A stretch of DNA of 64,000 nucleotides from Sulfurimonas sediminis. GTDB lineage: Bacteria; Campylobacterota; Campylobacteria; Campylobacterales; Sulfurimonadaceae. The stretch is from NCBI RefSeq assembly GCF_014905115.1, contig NZ_CP041235.1, forward strand, positions 1,302,001 to 1,366,000, read 5' to 3'. This document shows positions 26,711-34,636 of this stretch, one piece after another. The notes under the pieces are model-generated. The model was not told where the DNA came from and searched no databases. It saw only the letters and a list, made by a program, of their open reading frames with translations. The position numbers and the translations under genes are program-made. Position 1 is the first letter of the stretch. Each line of letters begins with the position of its first letter.

Positions 26711-27808
26711 ATGAAAAAAATTATATTAATACTTCTGGTCTTTCTCGGATACACTTCTTTGTTTTGTAATGACAATACGGTCTGTAAAAAATGCCATCCT
26801 TTGATTTATAAAGAGTATTACAACTCCATACATAGAAAATCATCCCTGGCCAATGATAAAATATATAAAGCAGTTTTTGAAAAAGAACATGCAAAAAAAC
26901 AAAAATGCAACAGCTGCCATGCCCCAAGCGCAAAAAACCCCCAAGAGGAAAAAGAAGCACCCATATCGTGTATCTACTGCCATACCATTAAAAATATCGT
27001 AAAAGATGACACAGCAAATAAAAATATTTTAACAGGAAAGAAAAAAGACTTTTTCAGCGCGCAAAAAGACAAAAAAAATGAATCTAAAGTAAAATATGAA
27101 ACAACAACTTCTTTCTTTGGTCTTATAAAACGCTCTAAAAATTCCCCTTATCATCAAATAGAGTACAACAATGAAAACTACTATAACGGCAATGTCTGCA
27201 TGGGATGCCATTCACATGTAAACAACGCCCATAATTTTGACATTATCATGCTTGATGCATATATTGACCAAAAAGACAAAAACACCTGTATATCCTGTCA
27301 TATGCCACAGGTAACAGGCAGTAAAACAACGCTGAGTGACAGTAAAACCCATGCCTATCATGGTATAGCCGGTTTGCACAGATTCACTGAAACACTTGGT
27401 AAATATATAGATTTTCAAGTACAAAAACATGAAAAAGGCTTTCAGGTCACCCTAAAAAATCTGACAAACCATGCTCTTTTCGGACAGGCATACAGAGAAG
27501 GGATTTTAAATGTTACAGTCATACGAGGCAAAGAAAAACTAGTCCAGAAACCCTATATATTTACACGTATTTTCGGTAAGGGCAATGAAGAAAGTATGCC
27601 TTTTGAAGCAACAAATATTTTAAAAGACACTCTTATTTATGCAAAAAAAAATATTCTCTATACAACAAAACTGCAAAAAGGAGATAAAGTCGTACTGACC
27701 CTCGGTTTCCGTCTCATCTCAAAAAAAGCAGCAAAAGAGTTAGATCTTCAAAATGATAAAAAACTCACAAAAATAAAGGTTTTAAAAACGGAAACATTCA
27801 GTTTTTAA
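26711..27808 (+). CDS. Periplasmic five-heme cytochrome c
   Basis: A 365-residue protein with a signal peptide and five CXXCH heme motifs (CKKCH 25-29, CNSCH 66-70, CIYCH 87-91, CMGCH 163-167, CISCH 193-197), then a C-terminal beta-rich domain of about 150 residues without hemes. Motif order resembles the cytochrome c-554/hydroxylamine-oxidoreductase-like family. It closes the plus-strand run after the FMN carrier and membrane proteins and probably takes electrons from them. The ATG is preferred over a TTG six codons upstream; neither has a strong Shine-Dalgarno. Confidence 0.85.
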   Translation: MKKIILILLVFLGYTSLFCNDNTVCKKCHPLIYKEYYNSIHRKSSLANDKIYKAVFEKEHAKKQKCNSCHAPSAKNPQEEKEAPISCIYCHTIKNIVKDDTANKNILTGKKKDFFSAQKDKKNESKVKYETTTSFFGLIKRSKNSPYHQIEYNNENYYNGNVCMGCHSHVNNAHNFDIIMLDAYIDQKDKNTCISCHMPQVTGSKTTLSDSKTHAYHGIAGLHRFTETLGKYIDFQVQKHEKGFQVTLKNLTNHALFGQAYREGILNVTVIRGKEKLVQKPYIFTRIFGKGNEESMPFEATNILKDTLIYAKKNILYTTKLQKGDKVVLTLGFRLISKKAAKELDLQNDKKLTKIKVLKTETFSF

Positions 27809-28740
27809 CCCGGATTATGCAATAGATCAACATAATCATCTATGTTTTTACTTATAATGAGCTTTTTATCTGCCTGTAAAATAATATAGGCAAGATTTTT
27901 TGCATTTAAAAACGCATATGATTTTTTTACCGGCATAACACTTGCAGCCGTTGCATATGCATCGAGTGTCGCCGAAGGAAGTTTTGAAACAAGTGTTATG
28001 GAGATGAATTTTTGCTCTGATTCTTTTGTTTTTGGATTAATGAGATGATTATACTTTTTTCTTTGTACATAACGGTTATAGTTGCCGCTTGTACTTACAC
28101 CACTGTCACGCATGATAAATGTAACCAAAGGATGTGTCACATCCAGAGGGTTGTTAACGGCAACCTTGCAGCTGCCTATACATCGTATGTCTCCGCTCAG
28201 AGCAACCACTGCCTTCTTCACCTTGTTTTGCAGTAAAAATTTACTGACTTTGTCTGTCGCAAACCCCTTTCCCATACCGCCAAGATCTATTTTGACACCA
28301 TTTTCCAAAAAAGCTTCATGCCTGTCAAATCTGAGTGCCTCAATGGAGGTAGAACTCTTTTGCAGCTCACTTTTTGCAGCAATACGTTCATTGGCACCAA
28401 ATCTGTACAAATCTTTTGTAATAGTTCCTACAGCGATATTAAAATATCCCTCTGTCTCTTTATAGTATTTTAAAGAGAGTTTCAAGGCTTCGTAGGAGTA
28501 TTGATTCAAAAATGCGTGATGGCTGTTGTTGAGTTTAAATATTGGCGTGTTCTTTTTATAGGTAGAAAGAGAATTGTCAACCCTTTTTATAATCTCAAAA
28601 GAGGGTTTGAGGAGCTTTTTGTCTTCTTTGTCAACTGATATTGATACAAAAGTGCCCATAAGTACTTTTGTACGTTGTATCATCTGTACATCGGCATTAC
28701 ATGTAATGAACAACGATGCAAAAAGAAAAAGTCTGTACAT
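27805..28740 (-). CDS. apbE: FAD:protein FMN transferase ApbE
   Basis: A 311-residue protein with a signal peptide (1-16) and ApbE motifs: TKVLMGTFVSISV near the start, D-L-G-G-M-G-K-G-F-A-T-D-K and the SGDIRCIGSC and SGNYNRYVQRKKYNHLINPKT segments that bind FAD and Mg. It transfers FMN from FAD to threonine in S/TGAT motifs; the protein at 25.3-25.8 kb has that motif. Its end overlaps the cytochrome gene tail-to-tail by 4 bases, and it follows ribBA by 3 bases, so flavin supply and flavin attachment are co-transcribed. Confidence 0.93.
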   Translation of the reverse strand: MYRLFLFASLFITCNADVQMIQRTKVLMGTFVSISVDKEDKKLLKPSFEIIKRVDNSLSTYKKNTPIFKLNNSHHAFLNQYSYEALKLSLKYYKETEGYFNIAVGTITKDLYRFGANERIAAKSELQKSSTSIEALRFDRHEAFLENGVKIDLGGMGKGFATDKVSKFLLQNKVKKAVVALSGDIRCIGSCKVAVNNPLDVTHPLVTFIMRDSGVSTSGNYNRYVQRKKYNHLINPKTKESEQKFISITLVSKLPSATLDAYATAASVMPVKKSYAFLNAKNLAYIILQADKKLIISKNIDDYVDLLHNPG

Positions 28741-28743
28741 GAA

Positions 28744-29772
28744 TTAGATGTCAATAATCTCATTGACTTCAAGTCCGAACCCGCCAAGTCCGACAAAGTC
28801 AGTCTTCTTCATAGACGTAATAAGATTCATTTTTGAAATACCAAATGATTTAATAATCTGTGCACCAATACCGAACTCTTTTATAGCTGCATTATCCTGA
28901 TGGTGTGTTTTGTTTATAAAAACCAATAAACCGCTGTTTTGTTTAAGATACTCTATGGAGCTGATAAGGTTATTGTATTTTTCTTGCTGCAAGAACAGTT
29001 CACAATCCGGAATAACATTGTGAACCCGTACATTGGCAACTTCTCCGGCATTGTAAAAAAGTATGGCAGTGTGTTGTATACCATCATGGTCTTCAAAGGT
29101 ATGTCGCTGTACTTTTACTCCGAAAAACTCTATCTCCTGAACATCTGTCTCTTTGACAAGTCTCTCGTTTGCAAGTCGGTATTCAACAATATCAGAAATA
29201 AATACCGTATGCAAATCATGCTTTTTCGCAAAAATATCTAAATCATCCCGGCGTGCCATTTCACCGTCATCTTTAATAATTTCACAAATAACACCCGCTT
29301 CGCTTAACCCTGCCAAGCGACATAAATCAACCGACCCCTCCGTATGACCTGTTCTTACAAGTGTACCGCCCTCTTTTGCAATGAGAGGAAAAATATGTCC
29401 CGGTTTTACCAACTCATCCGGTTTGGAAATAGGATTTGCCAGTATTTTTATAGTATCATCTCTCTCTTTTGCCGAAATACCTGTCAAAGCATTTTTGGCA
29501 TCAACAGAGATTGTAAAGGCAGTTTCATACGAAGAAGTATTTGAACTCACCATAGGATTCAAATCAAGCCTGTCGGCAATAGACTTGGAAAGAGCAACAC
29601 AGATAAGCCCCCGTGCGTGCATTGCCATAAAGTTTACATGTGCCGGTGTAGAAAAGGCAGCCGCATAGACCAGATCGCCCTCATTTTCTCTGTCCTCATC
29701 ATCGACCATAATAACCATCTTGCCTTTTTTGATATCTTCTATCGCCTGTAAAACTCTCTCTGTCGGTTTCAT
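28744..29772 (-). CDS. ribBA: Dihydroxybutanone-phosphate synthase with degenerate GTP cyclohydrolase II domain (RibBA-like)
   Basis: A 342-residue fusion. The N-terminal RibB half is complete (MVIMVDDEDRENEGD, the acidic active-site loop; TGHTEGSVDLCRLAGL). The C-terminal RibA-like half has lost the zinc-binding cysteines: where GTP cyclohydrolase II has E-C-L-T-G-D...R-C-D-C-G it reads VRVHNVIPDCELFLQQEKYN. So it should make dihydroxybutanone phosphate but not open GTP, as reported for related Helicobacter RibBA. It supplies riboflavin synthesis and leads the operon with apbE. Confidence 0.9.
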   Translation of the reverse strand: MKPTERVLQAIEDIKKGKMVIMVDDEDRENEGDLVYAAAFSTPAHVNFMAMHARGLICVALSKSIADRLDLNPMVSSNTSSYETAFTISVDAKNALTGISAKERDDTIKILANPISKPDELVKPGHIFPLIAKEGGTLVRTGHTEGSVDLCRLAGLSEAGVICEIIKDDGEMARRDDLDIFAKKHDLHTVFISDIVEYRLANERLVKETDVQEIEFFGVKVQRHTFEDHDGIQHTAILFYNAGEVANVRVHNVIPDCELFLQQEKYNNLISSIEYLKQNSGLLVFINKTHHQDNAAIKEFGIGAQIIKSFGISKMNLITSMKKTDFVGLGGFGLEVNEIIDI

Positions 29773-29871
29773 ATTTTCTCTTTCTATATTTGTTTTTTCT
29801 TTTCTTTATTATAGGAAAATTTGTATTAAAAAGAGTTCAAAAAAAAAATTAATATTTTTTGCAAAAAACTC

Positions 29872-29900
29872 TTGACATAAAAGAAATTTTTGTCTATAAT
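29872..29900 (+). promoter_or_regulatory. Consensus sigma-70 promoter for tRNA genes
   Basis: TTGACA (29872-29877), 17-base spacer, TATAAT (29895-29900), both hexamers perfect. It lies 38 bases before the initiator tRNA, as expected for a strong stable-RNA promoter, and probably drives both tRNAs. Confidence 0.9.
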
Positions 29901-29937
29901 TTCGCTCACAAACACAGAGTAAAAGTGTTTGAAACAC

Positions 29938-30014
<77 letters not shown>

Positions 30015-30034
30015 ATCTTTAATCTACAAAGCAT

Positions 30035-30109
30035 TGGGGTATCGCCAAGCGGTAAGGCACCAGTTTTTGGTACTGGCATTCGGGGGTTCGAATCCCTCTA
30101 CCCCATCCA
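30035..30109 (+). tRNA. tRNA-Gln (TTG)
   Basis: A 75-base cloverleaf with acceptor TGGGGTA / TACCCCA, anticodon loop TTTTGGT (anticodon TTG) and T-arm GGGGGTTCGAATCCCTC, ending in encoded CCA. Its last 20 or so bases recur at about 31.07 and 39.63 kb, showing that it served as an integration site. Confidence 0.95.
30088..30109. repeat. Attachment-like repeat, copy in tRNA-Gln
   Basis: The 3' end of tRNA-Gln (CGAATCCCTCTACCCCATCC...) is the reference copy of a repeat found again at 31064-31083 and 39630-39646. Integrases commonly recombine at the 3' end of tRNA genes and restore it. Confidence 0.7.
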
Positions 30110-30217
30110 TCTATATACTTAAACCAATCCAAAAAAGTCTAAAAACTCCCTAAAATACGAACTTTAATCTATTTTATAAATCTAATACAATATGCACAAA
30201 TATATGGAGTATATATA

Positions 30218-30370
30218 ATGAATAAAAATCCTATAAACAAAAAGATTATCTCTAAAATTGTAATAATCTCACAAGCAATTGAGGGTTATTCAACTCCAAA
30301 TGATTCAGTGATTAAAAAAGCTCAATCACTTAGAGAGAAGTATGGCATCAAAGCATCAGTTAGTAGATAG
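30218..30370 (+). CDS. Small 50-codon ORF, unknown
   Basis: Encodes a 50-residue basic helical peptide with ATG and a GGAG Shine-Dalgarno 8 bases upstream. The C-terminal half (VIKKAQSLREKYG) looks like a DNA-binding or oligomerising helix, but I recognise no family. It is the first gene after the tRNA in the accessory island, ahead of the toxin-antitoxin pair. The good ribosome-binding site is the main support. Confidence 0.45.
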   Translation: MNKNPINKKIISKIVIISQAIEGYSTPNDSVIKKAQSLREKYGIKASVSR

Positions 30371-30448
30371 TAAATTCTATTACGAGAGCCGTGATGTTTC
30401 AATCACTAAAATATGTTATACTTAGACAACTAAAGGAGGTAATTACAA

Positions 30449-30700
30449 ATGCAAATATCTTTAAATATTCAAGATGATGTTTATCAAAAGCTCAAAAATG
30501 CTGGTATAGATATGCAATCAAAGATTAATGAATACCTTCTGTATCTAGTAGATAGAAAAGATGATTATTTGAACTCTAAACAGTTTCAAGAGGACAGAGC
30601 TTATTTTCACAAAATACTAGAAGATATAGAAAGTGGAAAGACAAAACCTCTTTCACATACAGAAGTATGGAATACAATAGAACAGCATACTAGCAACTAA
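30449..30700 (+). CDS. Antitoxin of RelE/ParE-type pair
   Basis: An 83-residue protein with a strong AGGAGG Shine-Dalgarno. The N terminus (MQISLNIQDDVYQKLKNAG) has the strand-helix form of a ribbon-helix-helix DNA-binding antitoxin; the remaining acidic tail should wrap the toxin. It ends two bases before the toxin ATG, in the standard antitoxin-first order. Confidence 0.7.
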   Translation: MQISLNIQDDVYQKLKNAGIDMQSKINEYLLYLVDRKDDYLNSKQFQEDRAYFHKILEDIESGKTKPLSHTEVWNTIEQHTSN

Positions 30701-30702
30701 GC

Positions 30703-30984
30703 ATGAAAATTATCTATGAGCCAAGGTTTGTAAATTCTTTTAATAACATTTGGGACTATATCGCACAAGATAGCAAAAATAGAGCAAATAAATTTAAAAA
30801 AGAGATAAAAAAATTAATTGAAGATATACACCTTATGCCTTACAAATGTAGAAAATCAATTTACTTTGATAATGATAATATCCGAGACTCGATTTATAAA
30901 GGATATACAGTCGTATATAAAATTGATGACAAGAAATCAATCATTACAGTTTTAGGTATTAAAAAGTATAAGGCAGAATTGTAA
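30703..30984 (+). CDS. RelE/ParE-superfamily toxin
   Basis: A 93-residue protein with the ParE/RelE pattern: Y-E-P-R-F-V-N-S-F-N-N-I-W-D-Y-I-A, two helices, P-Y-K-C-R and the strand pair S-I-Y-K-G-Y-T-V-V-Y-K-I-D...I-T-V-L-G-I. It should act on mRNA at the ribosome or on gyrase; sequence alone cannot say which. Two bases after its antitoxin gene. Toxin-antitoxin pairs of this type often stabilise islands. Confidence 0.8.
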   Translation: MKIIYEPRFVNSFNNIWDYIAQDSKNRANKFKKEIKKLIEDIHLMPYKCRKSIYFDNDNIRDSIYKGYTVVYKIDDKKSIITVLGIKKYKAEL

Positions 30985-31063
30985 GTCACTTTAATTTTTG
31001 GGGTATATACAGGGGTATATTTTTATTTTGTATTCAAAAAATATAATAAAATAGGGATACAGT

Positions 31064-31083
31064 GAATCCTTCTACCCCATCCA
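31064..31083. repeat. Attachment-like repeat, second copy
   Basis: GAATCCTTCTACCCCATCCA differs from the 3' end of tRNA-Gln by one base. From here the sequence continues into DNA that also follows the third copy at 39630-39646, so this is a junction of integrated or duplicated DNA. Confidence 0.75.
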
Positions 31084-31295
31084 CAATCGCAAATTTTAAA
31101 CAAACAGACTTTATTATGAACGAAACAACTGATTTAACAACTTTAACTATAAGAATGGGTGTTTTTGTAGTTATTGCAGGAATATTCTATTTTATTTTAA
31201 AATCTAAAAAGAAATAAAATCAGTTAAAGAGAATTATAATTTCTCTTTAACCATGTTGTCCAGATAATTAAACAACTCCTGTGATGCTTTTTCTG
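31071..31295. repeat. Segmental duplication, copy A, left part
   Basis: Nearly identical to 39632-39855: it contains the 33-codon ORF (31118-31219), the convergent terminator hairpin and the last codons of the MCP gene. A handful of single-base differences separate the copies. It is interrupted at 31296 by an insertion sequence and resumes at 32560. Confidence 0.9.
31118..31219 (+). CDS. 33-codon membrane peptide, duplicated copy
   Basis: Same as the ORF at 39680-39781 except for isoleucine in place of valine at residue 12. One hydrophobic helix (about 15-28) followed by a lysine tail. It lies in duplicated DNA; whether it is expressed is unknown. Confidence 0.4.
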
Positions 31296-32550
31296 CACCC
31301 CAATCCTAAAAAAACAGGAATTTAAAAGAAGAACAATAATTGCTTAAACTCTAAAAAACTAAAGTGATTACATATGGCAACAAAAACAAGAGAAAAATTA
31401 GCGAAAAAGCGTTCTATAAGAGGGTATGCAGATCAAGCCCAATCAAATCAACTTTTAAAATTGTTTTCAGAGGTGACAGACTATCGGAAACCTCAAGGTA
31501 AAAGACACCGACTAGAACATATTTTATATCTTTCAGTATTGGCTGGATTGATGGGAGCAACTGACTATAAGCAAATATCTATTTGGATAGAGAAGCATAT
31601 TCAAAAAGAACAAGTTAAAAGATTATTAGGTGTAGAGTTTATATTAACACCAAAGAAAAGTTTGGTTTCTGATGTGTTAGCGAAAGTTGATAGCCAAGAA
31701 GTTGAAGTTGTTTTTAGGAAATGGATAAGAACCTATGTCGATACAAGAGGAAAGCACCTGAGCGTAGATGGCAAGGTTATGAATGGCAGCAAATACAAAG
31801 ATAAGAGATCAATAGAAGTAGTTGGTGCTGTTTTATCTGAGATAGGGGTAATAATTGCTCATCAACAAATAGCAGAGAAGTCGAATGAAATACCTGCCCT
31901 TCAGGCTATGATAGGGGAATTGGGAGATGAATTTATCTTTACTTTTGATGCAATGAATACCCAAAAAAACTCTTGATGCTATCGAAAATAGTGGTTCAAA
32001 ATATATTGCCAAGGTAAAAGATAATCAAAAAACCTTACTTGATAAAATAGATGAAATTTCAAGAGATATAAAACCGACAAATATTTACAAGGCTAAACCT
32101 GTCCAACAATCTAATGAATGGATTAATAGGAAGGTGTTTGTATATCAACCAACTACTTTTTATCATAATGGCATAACTCATATTCGCTCAATAATAAAAG
32201 TTATAAAAAAAGTAGAGTCAACAAATCATAAAACTGGCGAGATTACTAATAGCACTAGAATTCAATTCTGTATTGCAAATTTTCATGAAAGTGCAGAATT
32301 CTTTCACAATAAAATTTTACACCATTGGAAAGTGGAAACCATGCATCAATACAAAGATAATTCACTTTTAGAAGATGCTCATAATTGTCATTTAAATCCA
32401 TTTTTAATGACTATTCTTAGAAGTATGATTTTGAATATTTTACACCTTAATGGTGCAAAATCTATACAAGAACAACTCATCAACAATAGATGGGATTTGG
32501 ATGACTCTATCGCTCAAATATTAAAATTTAGTTTTTAGAGGATTGTGGTG
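31296..32550 (+). mobile_element. ISAs1-family insertion sequence (copy a), target duplication CTTTTTCTG
   Basis: A 1255-bp element with imperfect terminal repeats CACCCCAATCCT / AGGATTGTGGTG (CAC-x-C-CAATCC type). The 9-bp sequence CTTTTTCTG lies on both sides (31287-31295 and 32551-32559), and removing the element plus one repeat restores the duplicated MCP tail. The transposase gene inside is frameshifted. Confidence 0.85.
31374..32538 (+). pseudogene. ISAs1-family transposase, frameshifted
   Basis: The first 198 codons give the N-terminal and central part of an ISAs1/H-repeat transposase (LKLFSEVTDYRKPQGKRHRL, LSVDGKVMNGSKY, FTFDAMNTQK). At a run of seven A residues near 31965 the frame breaks and stops at TGA. 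Removing one A restores TQKTLDAIENSGSKYIAKVKDNQK and an open frame to 32538, with HHWKVETMHQYKD near the end. A one-base insertion in the A run is the simplest cause. Ribosomal slippage is possible, but it would need to be +1, which is not typical of this family. Confidence 0.85.
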
Positions 32551-32559
32551 CTTTTTCTG

Positions 32560-32638
32560 CATCTTTAAATACTTTTATGATTTCATCAACTTTATCACTG
32601 CCAAGCATGCGCATAGCTTTTGCTATATCATCATGCAC
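32560..32638. repeat. Segmental duplication, copy A, right part
   Basis: Continues the duplicated MCP tail after the insertion sequence; matches the region up to 39938 with only a few changes. Beyond 32638 the similarity ends abruptly, marking the other breakpoint of the duplication. Confidence 0.85.
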
Positions 32639-32900
32639 CTGAATTCCACGAATTCAAAAAAATCAAAAGAAGACCACCTATACATCCCTAAAACAGGGAG
32701 GCTGTGTTGCAAAAGTGGGTGGCACAAACTTTAAGAGATATTTTCTTATAATATTTTACTGGAATTTTCTACTTTTGGGAAGATTGGGTTTTTGGGAGGA
32801 TTACCCCATCAGAAGTTTAAAACATTTCCAAAATTTTATCTACTTGGCTTTTTTACTTTTAAGTTATTTCCATATAGATTATTTTATAAATATAATTCTA
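32639..32900. other. Non-coding junction with possible insertion-sequence end remnant
   Basis: No convincing gene. The first 65 bases (CCACGAATTCAAAAAAATCA..., then TCCCTAAAACAGGGAG) loosely resemble the left end of the ISAs1 copy at 38.0 kb (CCACGAAAAATAAAA, then TCCTAAAACAAGGAG), so a degenerate insertion-sequence end may be present. The remainder is A/T-rich spacer at the 3' side of the reverse transcriptase gene. Confidence 0.35.
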
Positions 32901-33830
32901 TTAAATATCTTGTTTGAGCGGCAGTAGTTTACAAATAATCTTTTCTGTATATTTTCTTTTTAAAATATCAATATATGATGGTTCAATTGAATACAAATAA
33001 GGTAAGTAGCCTTTTAAATAATTTAAATCTGCAGAGCTTATTGTTTGTTTAATATATTGGTAAATTAAACTTTTTATCTCTCTCTTTTTATTTTTTCCAA
33101 CACTAATATTTCCATCAGTTGTTAAGATTAATCCCGTTACTATCTGTCGTCTTTTTTTAGAAGTAAATATATTTTTATCTTCATTAACTACAAGTTTAAT
33201 ATAAAAAGATTTTAAATATTCTTTTAAAAGAGGTAAGATTTTTTCTAATTGATTTGTTTGATTTGTTGAAAAGTACATATCATCTGCATATCTTGTATAA
33301 ATAATATTTAAATTGGTGCATATTTCGGATAAATAGCTATCTAATTCATAAAGTAATATATTACTAATAATTGGAGAAGAAGGAGCACCAATTGATAACT
33401 GGTTACTTTTACAAACAAACATATTAATCAAAGTAATGTCGTTTTTGGAAAGAGACAGTTCATATAATTCAATGTTTTTCACTAAAAATCCTCTTATATA
33501 TTCACCTTTAATTGAAGGAAAAAAGCTTTTAAAGTCTACTCTTAGTAAAAACCTTTTATTTACATGATTAAGAGCCATACCTTTAATATTTTTACCATCT
33601 TGATATGAATATACTGATTCATGTATTGGAAATTTTGAGAATACTTTAGTAATTAAATATCGTTGATATTCTTTTAATTCTTTTGACGGTTGAGAAATAA
33701 TCCTATTTCCACCAGTTCTTTTTGGGATATTATATGTTTTATATCTTCTTGAAGCTGAATATGCAAATTGATATATTTCTAAAAAAGGTTTTTCAAACTT
33801 TTCACTAAGTTGTTTTTGAAAAGTATTCAT
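32901..33830 (-). CDS. Retron-type reverse transcriptase
   Basis: A 309-residue reverse transcriptase of retron length. Catalytic motifs are complete: first aspartate in LRVDFKSFFPSI (Asp99), SIGAPSSPIISN, and TRYADD (181-184). It also has the retron hallmark VTG (231-233) before the thumb, and at 81-90 N-I-K-G-M-A-L-N-H, which corresponds to the retron NAxxH motif with Met for Asn. It would copy part of a structured RNA into branched msDNA. Its ATG follows the effector stop immediately. The RT is intact, while the effector gene upstream is broken by an insertion. Confidence 0.9.
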   Translation of the reverse strand: MNTFQKQLSEKFEKPFLEIYQFAYSASRRYKTYNIPKRTGGNRIISQPSKELKEYQRYLITKVFSKFPIHESVYSYQDGKNIKGMALNHVNKRFLLRVDFKSFFPSIKGEYIRGFLVKNIELYELSLSKNDITLINMFVCKSNQLSIGAPSSPIISNILLYELDSYLSEICTNLNIIYTRYADDMYFSTNQTNQLEKILPLLKEYLKSFYIKLVVNEDKNIFTSKKRRQIVTGLILTTDGNISVGKNKKREIKSLIYQYIKQTISSADLNYLKGYLPYLYSIEPSYIDILKRKYTEKIICKLLPLKQDI

Positions 33831-34636
33831 TTAAATATAACTCCTTGAGTCCTCTTGTCCGTATTCCAATTGTAATTTAATTAAGGTTGCCTTTTGTCTT
33901 TCTGTTAAATTTGTGTCAACCAATGTATAGTCTGAATCAATTGGACGAAAGTAAATTTGCTCTTCTTCTTTAAATCTTTCTATAACCTTAGCCACTACTA
34001 ATAAAGAAATTAAAACAGTGAAATTTTTCTTTTCATATTTTGAATATTCTAAGTTATCTAAAAGCTCTCTAGTCATGTCTTCTATCTGTCTATATGATAG
34101 TATAGGCATTAATCGAATAATTTCATATGTAACTACTAATGGGAAAAATTCACTCTCCATAAATTTCAATGTATGTTGATGTGAAGTATAGTCTTCTTCA
34201 AGGTTATGTATTAGTTCCGCAAATTTATGATTATTATCTGTTGATTTAAAATCTATTTGAAGTGCTCTCATCTCTCTATCATTATGAATAACATCAATAA
34301 TATGATTTAAATATGATTTTGCACCAGAGTAATTATAATCATTTACAACATAAATTTTTTCTTTTGTTTCATCTATTGCTGTAAAATATCCAAGTTCTGT
34401 ATAAGAACCAACACTTTCTGGAAAAATAATTAATGAATAGGCTTGTTTAATAGCATTTAGTTCTAATTCTACTAATGCTGTTCTTTTAGCTTTCACTCCT
34501 TTTTTTAAGGCACTAAAATTCTTTAAATCATCATATATTGCTTCAATAGTTACAAATTTAAACTTACTTGATATACCACTGTCAATATATTCTATAAACT
34601 GTTCTCGGATAGTTTGGGGAAATTTGGAAATACTAG
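33831..34636 (-). pseudogene. Retron effector, nucleoside-deoxyribosyltransferase-like, 3' part (split by IS1182)
   Basis: Residues 40-306 of a reconstructed 306-residue protein. The segment SLIIFPESVGSYTELGYF has the PES-GS-x2-ELG pattern of nucleoside deoxyribosyltransferase-like enzymes, including retron-linked effectors of the St85/Ec86 kind. As it stands, an open frame runs from inside the insertion sequence (ATG at 34682, adding 16 foreign residues), so a 283-residue chimera lacking the FGGTS nucleotide-site loop could be made. The gene stops directly at the ATG of the reverse transcriptase. Effector family assignment is by motif and context. Confidence 0.75.

Noticed and set aside
28744-29772. 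FMN riboswitch in front of ribBA
   Set aside because: The upstream region toward 29.85 kb is short and A/T-rich and shows none of the conserved RFN-element sequence.
30703-30984. Island toxin and the chromosomal RelE at 52.6 kb as copies of one system
   Set aside because: The toxins and antitoxins differ in length, motifs and antitoxin fold (ribbon-helix-helix-like against Phd/YefM-like), so they are independent pairs.
31960-31980. Programmed frameshift in the ISAs1 copy a transposase
   Set aside because: The restored frame needs a +1 shift on seven A residues, whereas known programmed shifts in insertion sequences are mostly -1, and ISAs1 elements usually have one continuous gene. Treated as a mutation.
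32543-32927. Two short plus-strand reading frames of 63 and 70 codons
   Set aside because: The first starts in duplicated MCP tail read on the wrong strand; the second has no ribosome-binding site and runs into the antisense of the reverse transcriptase.
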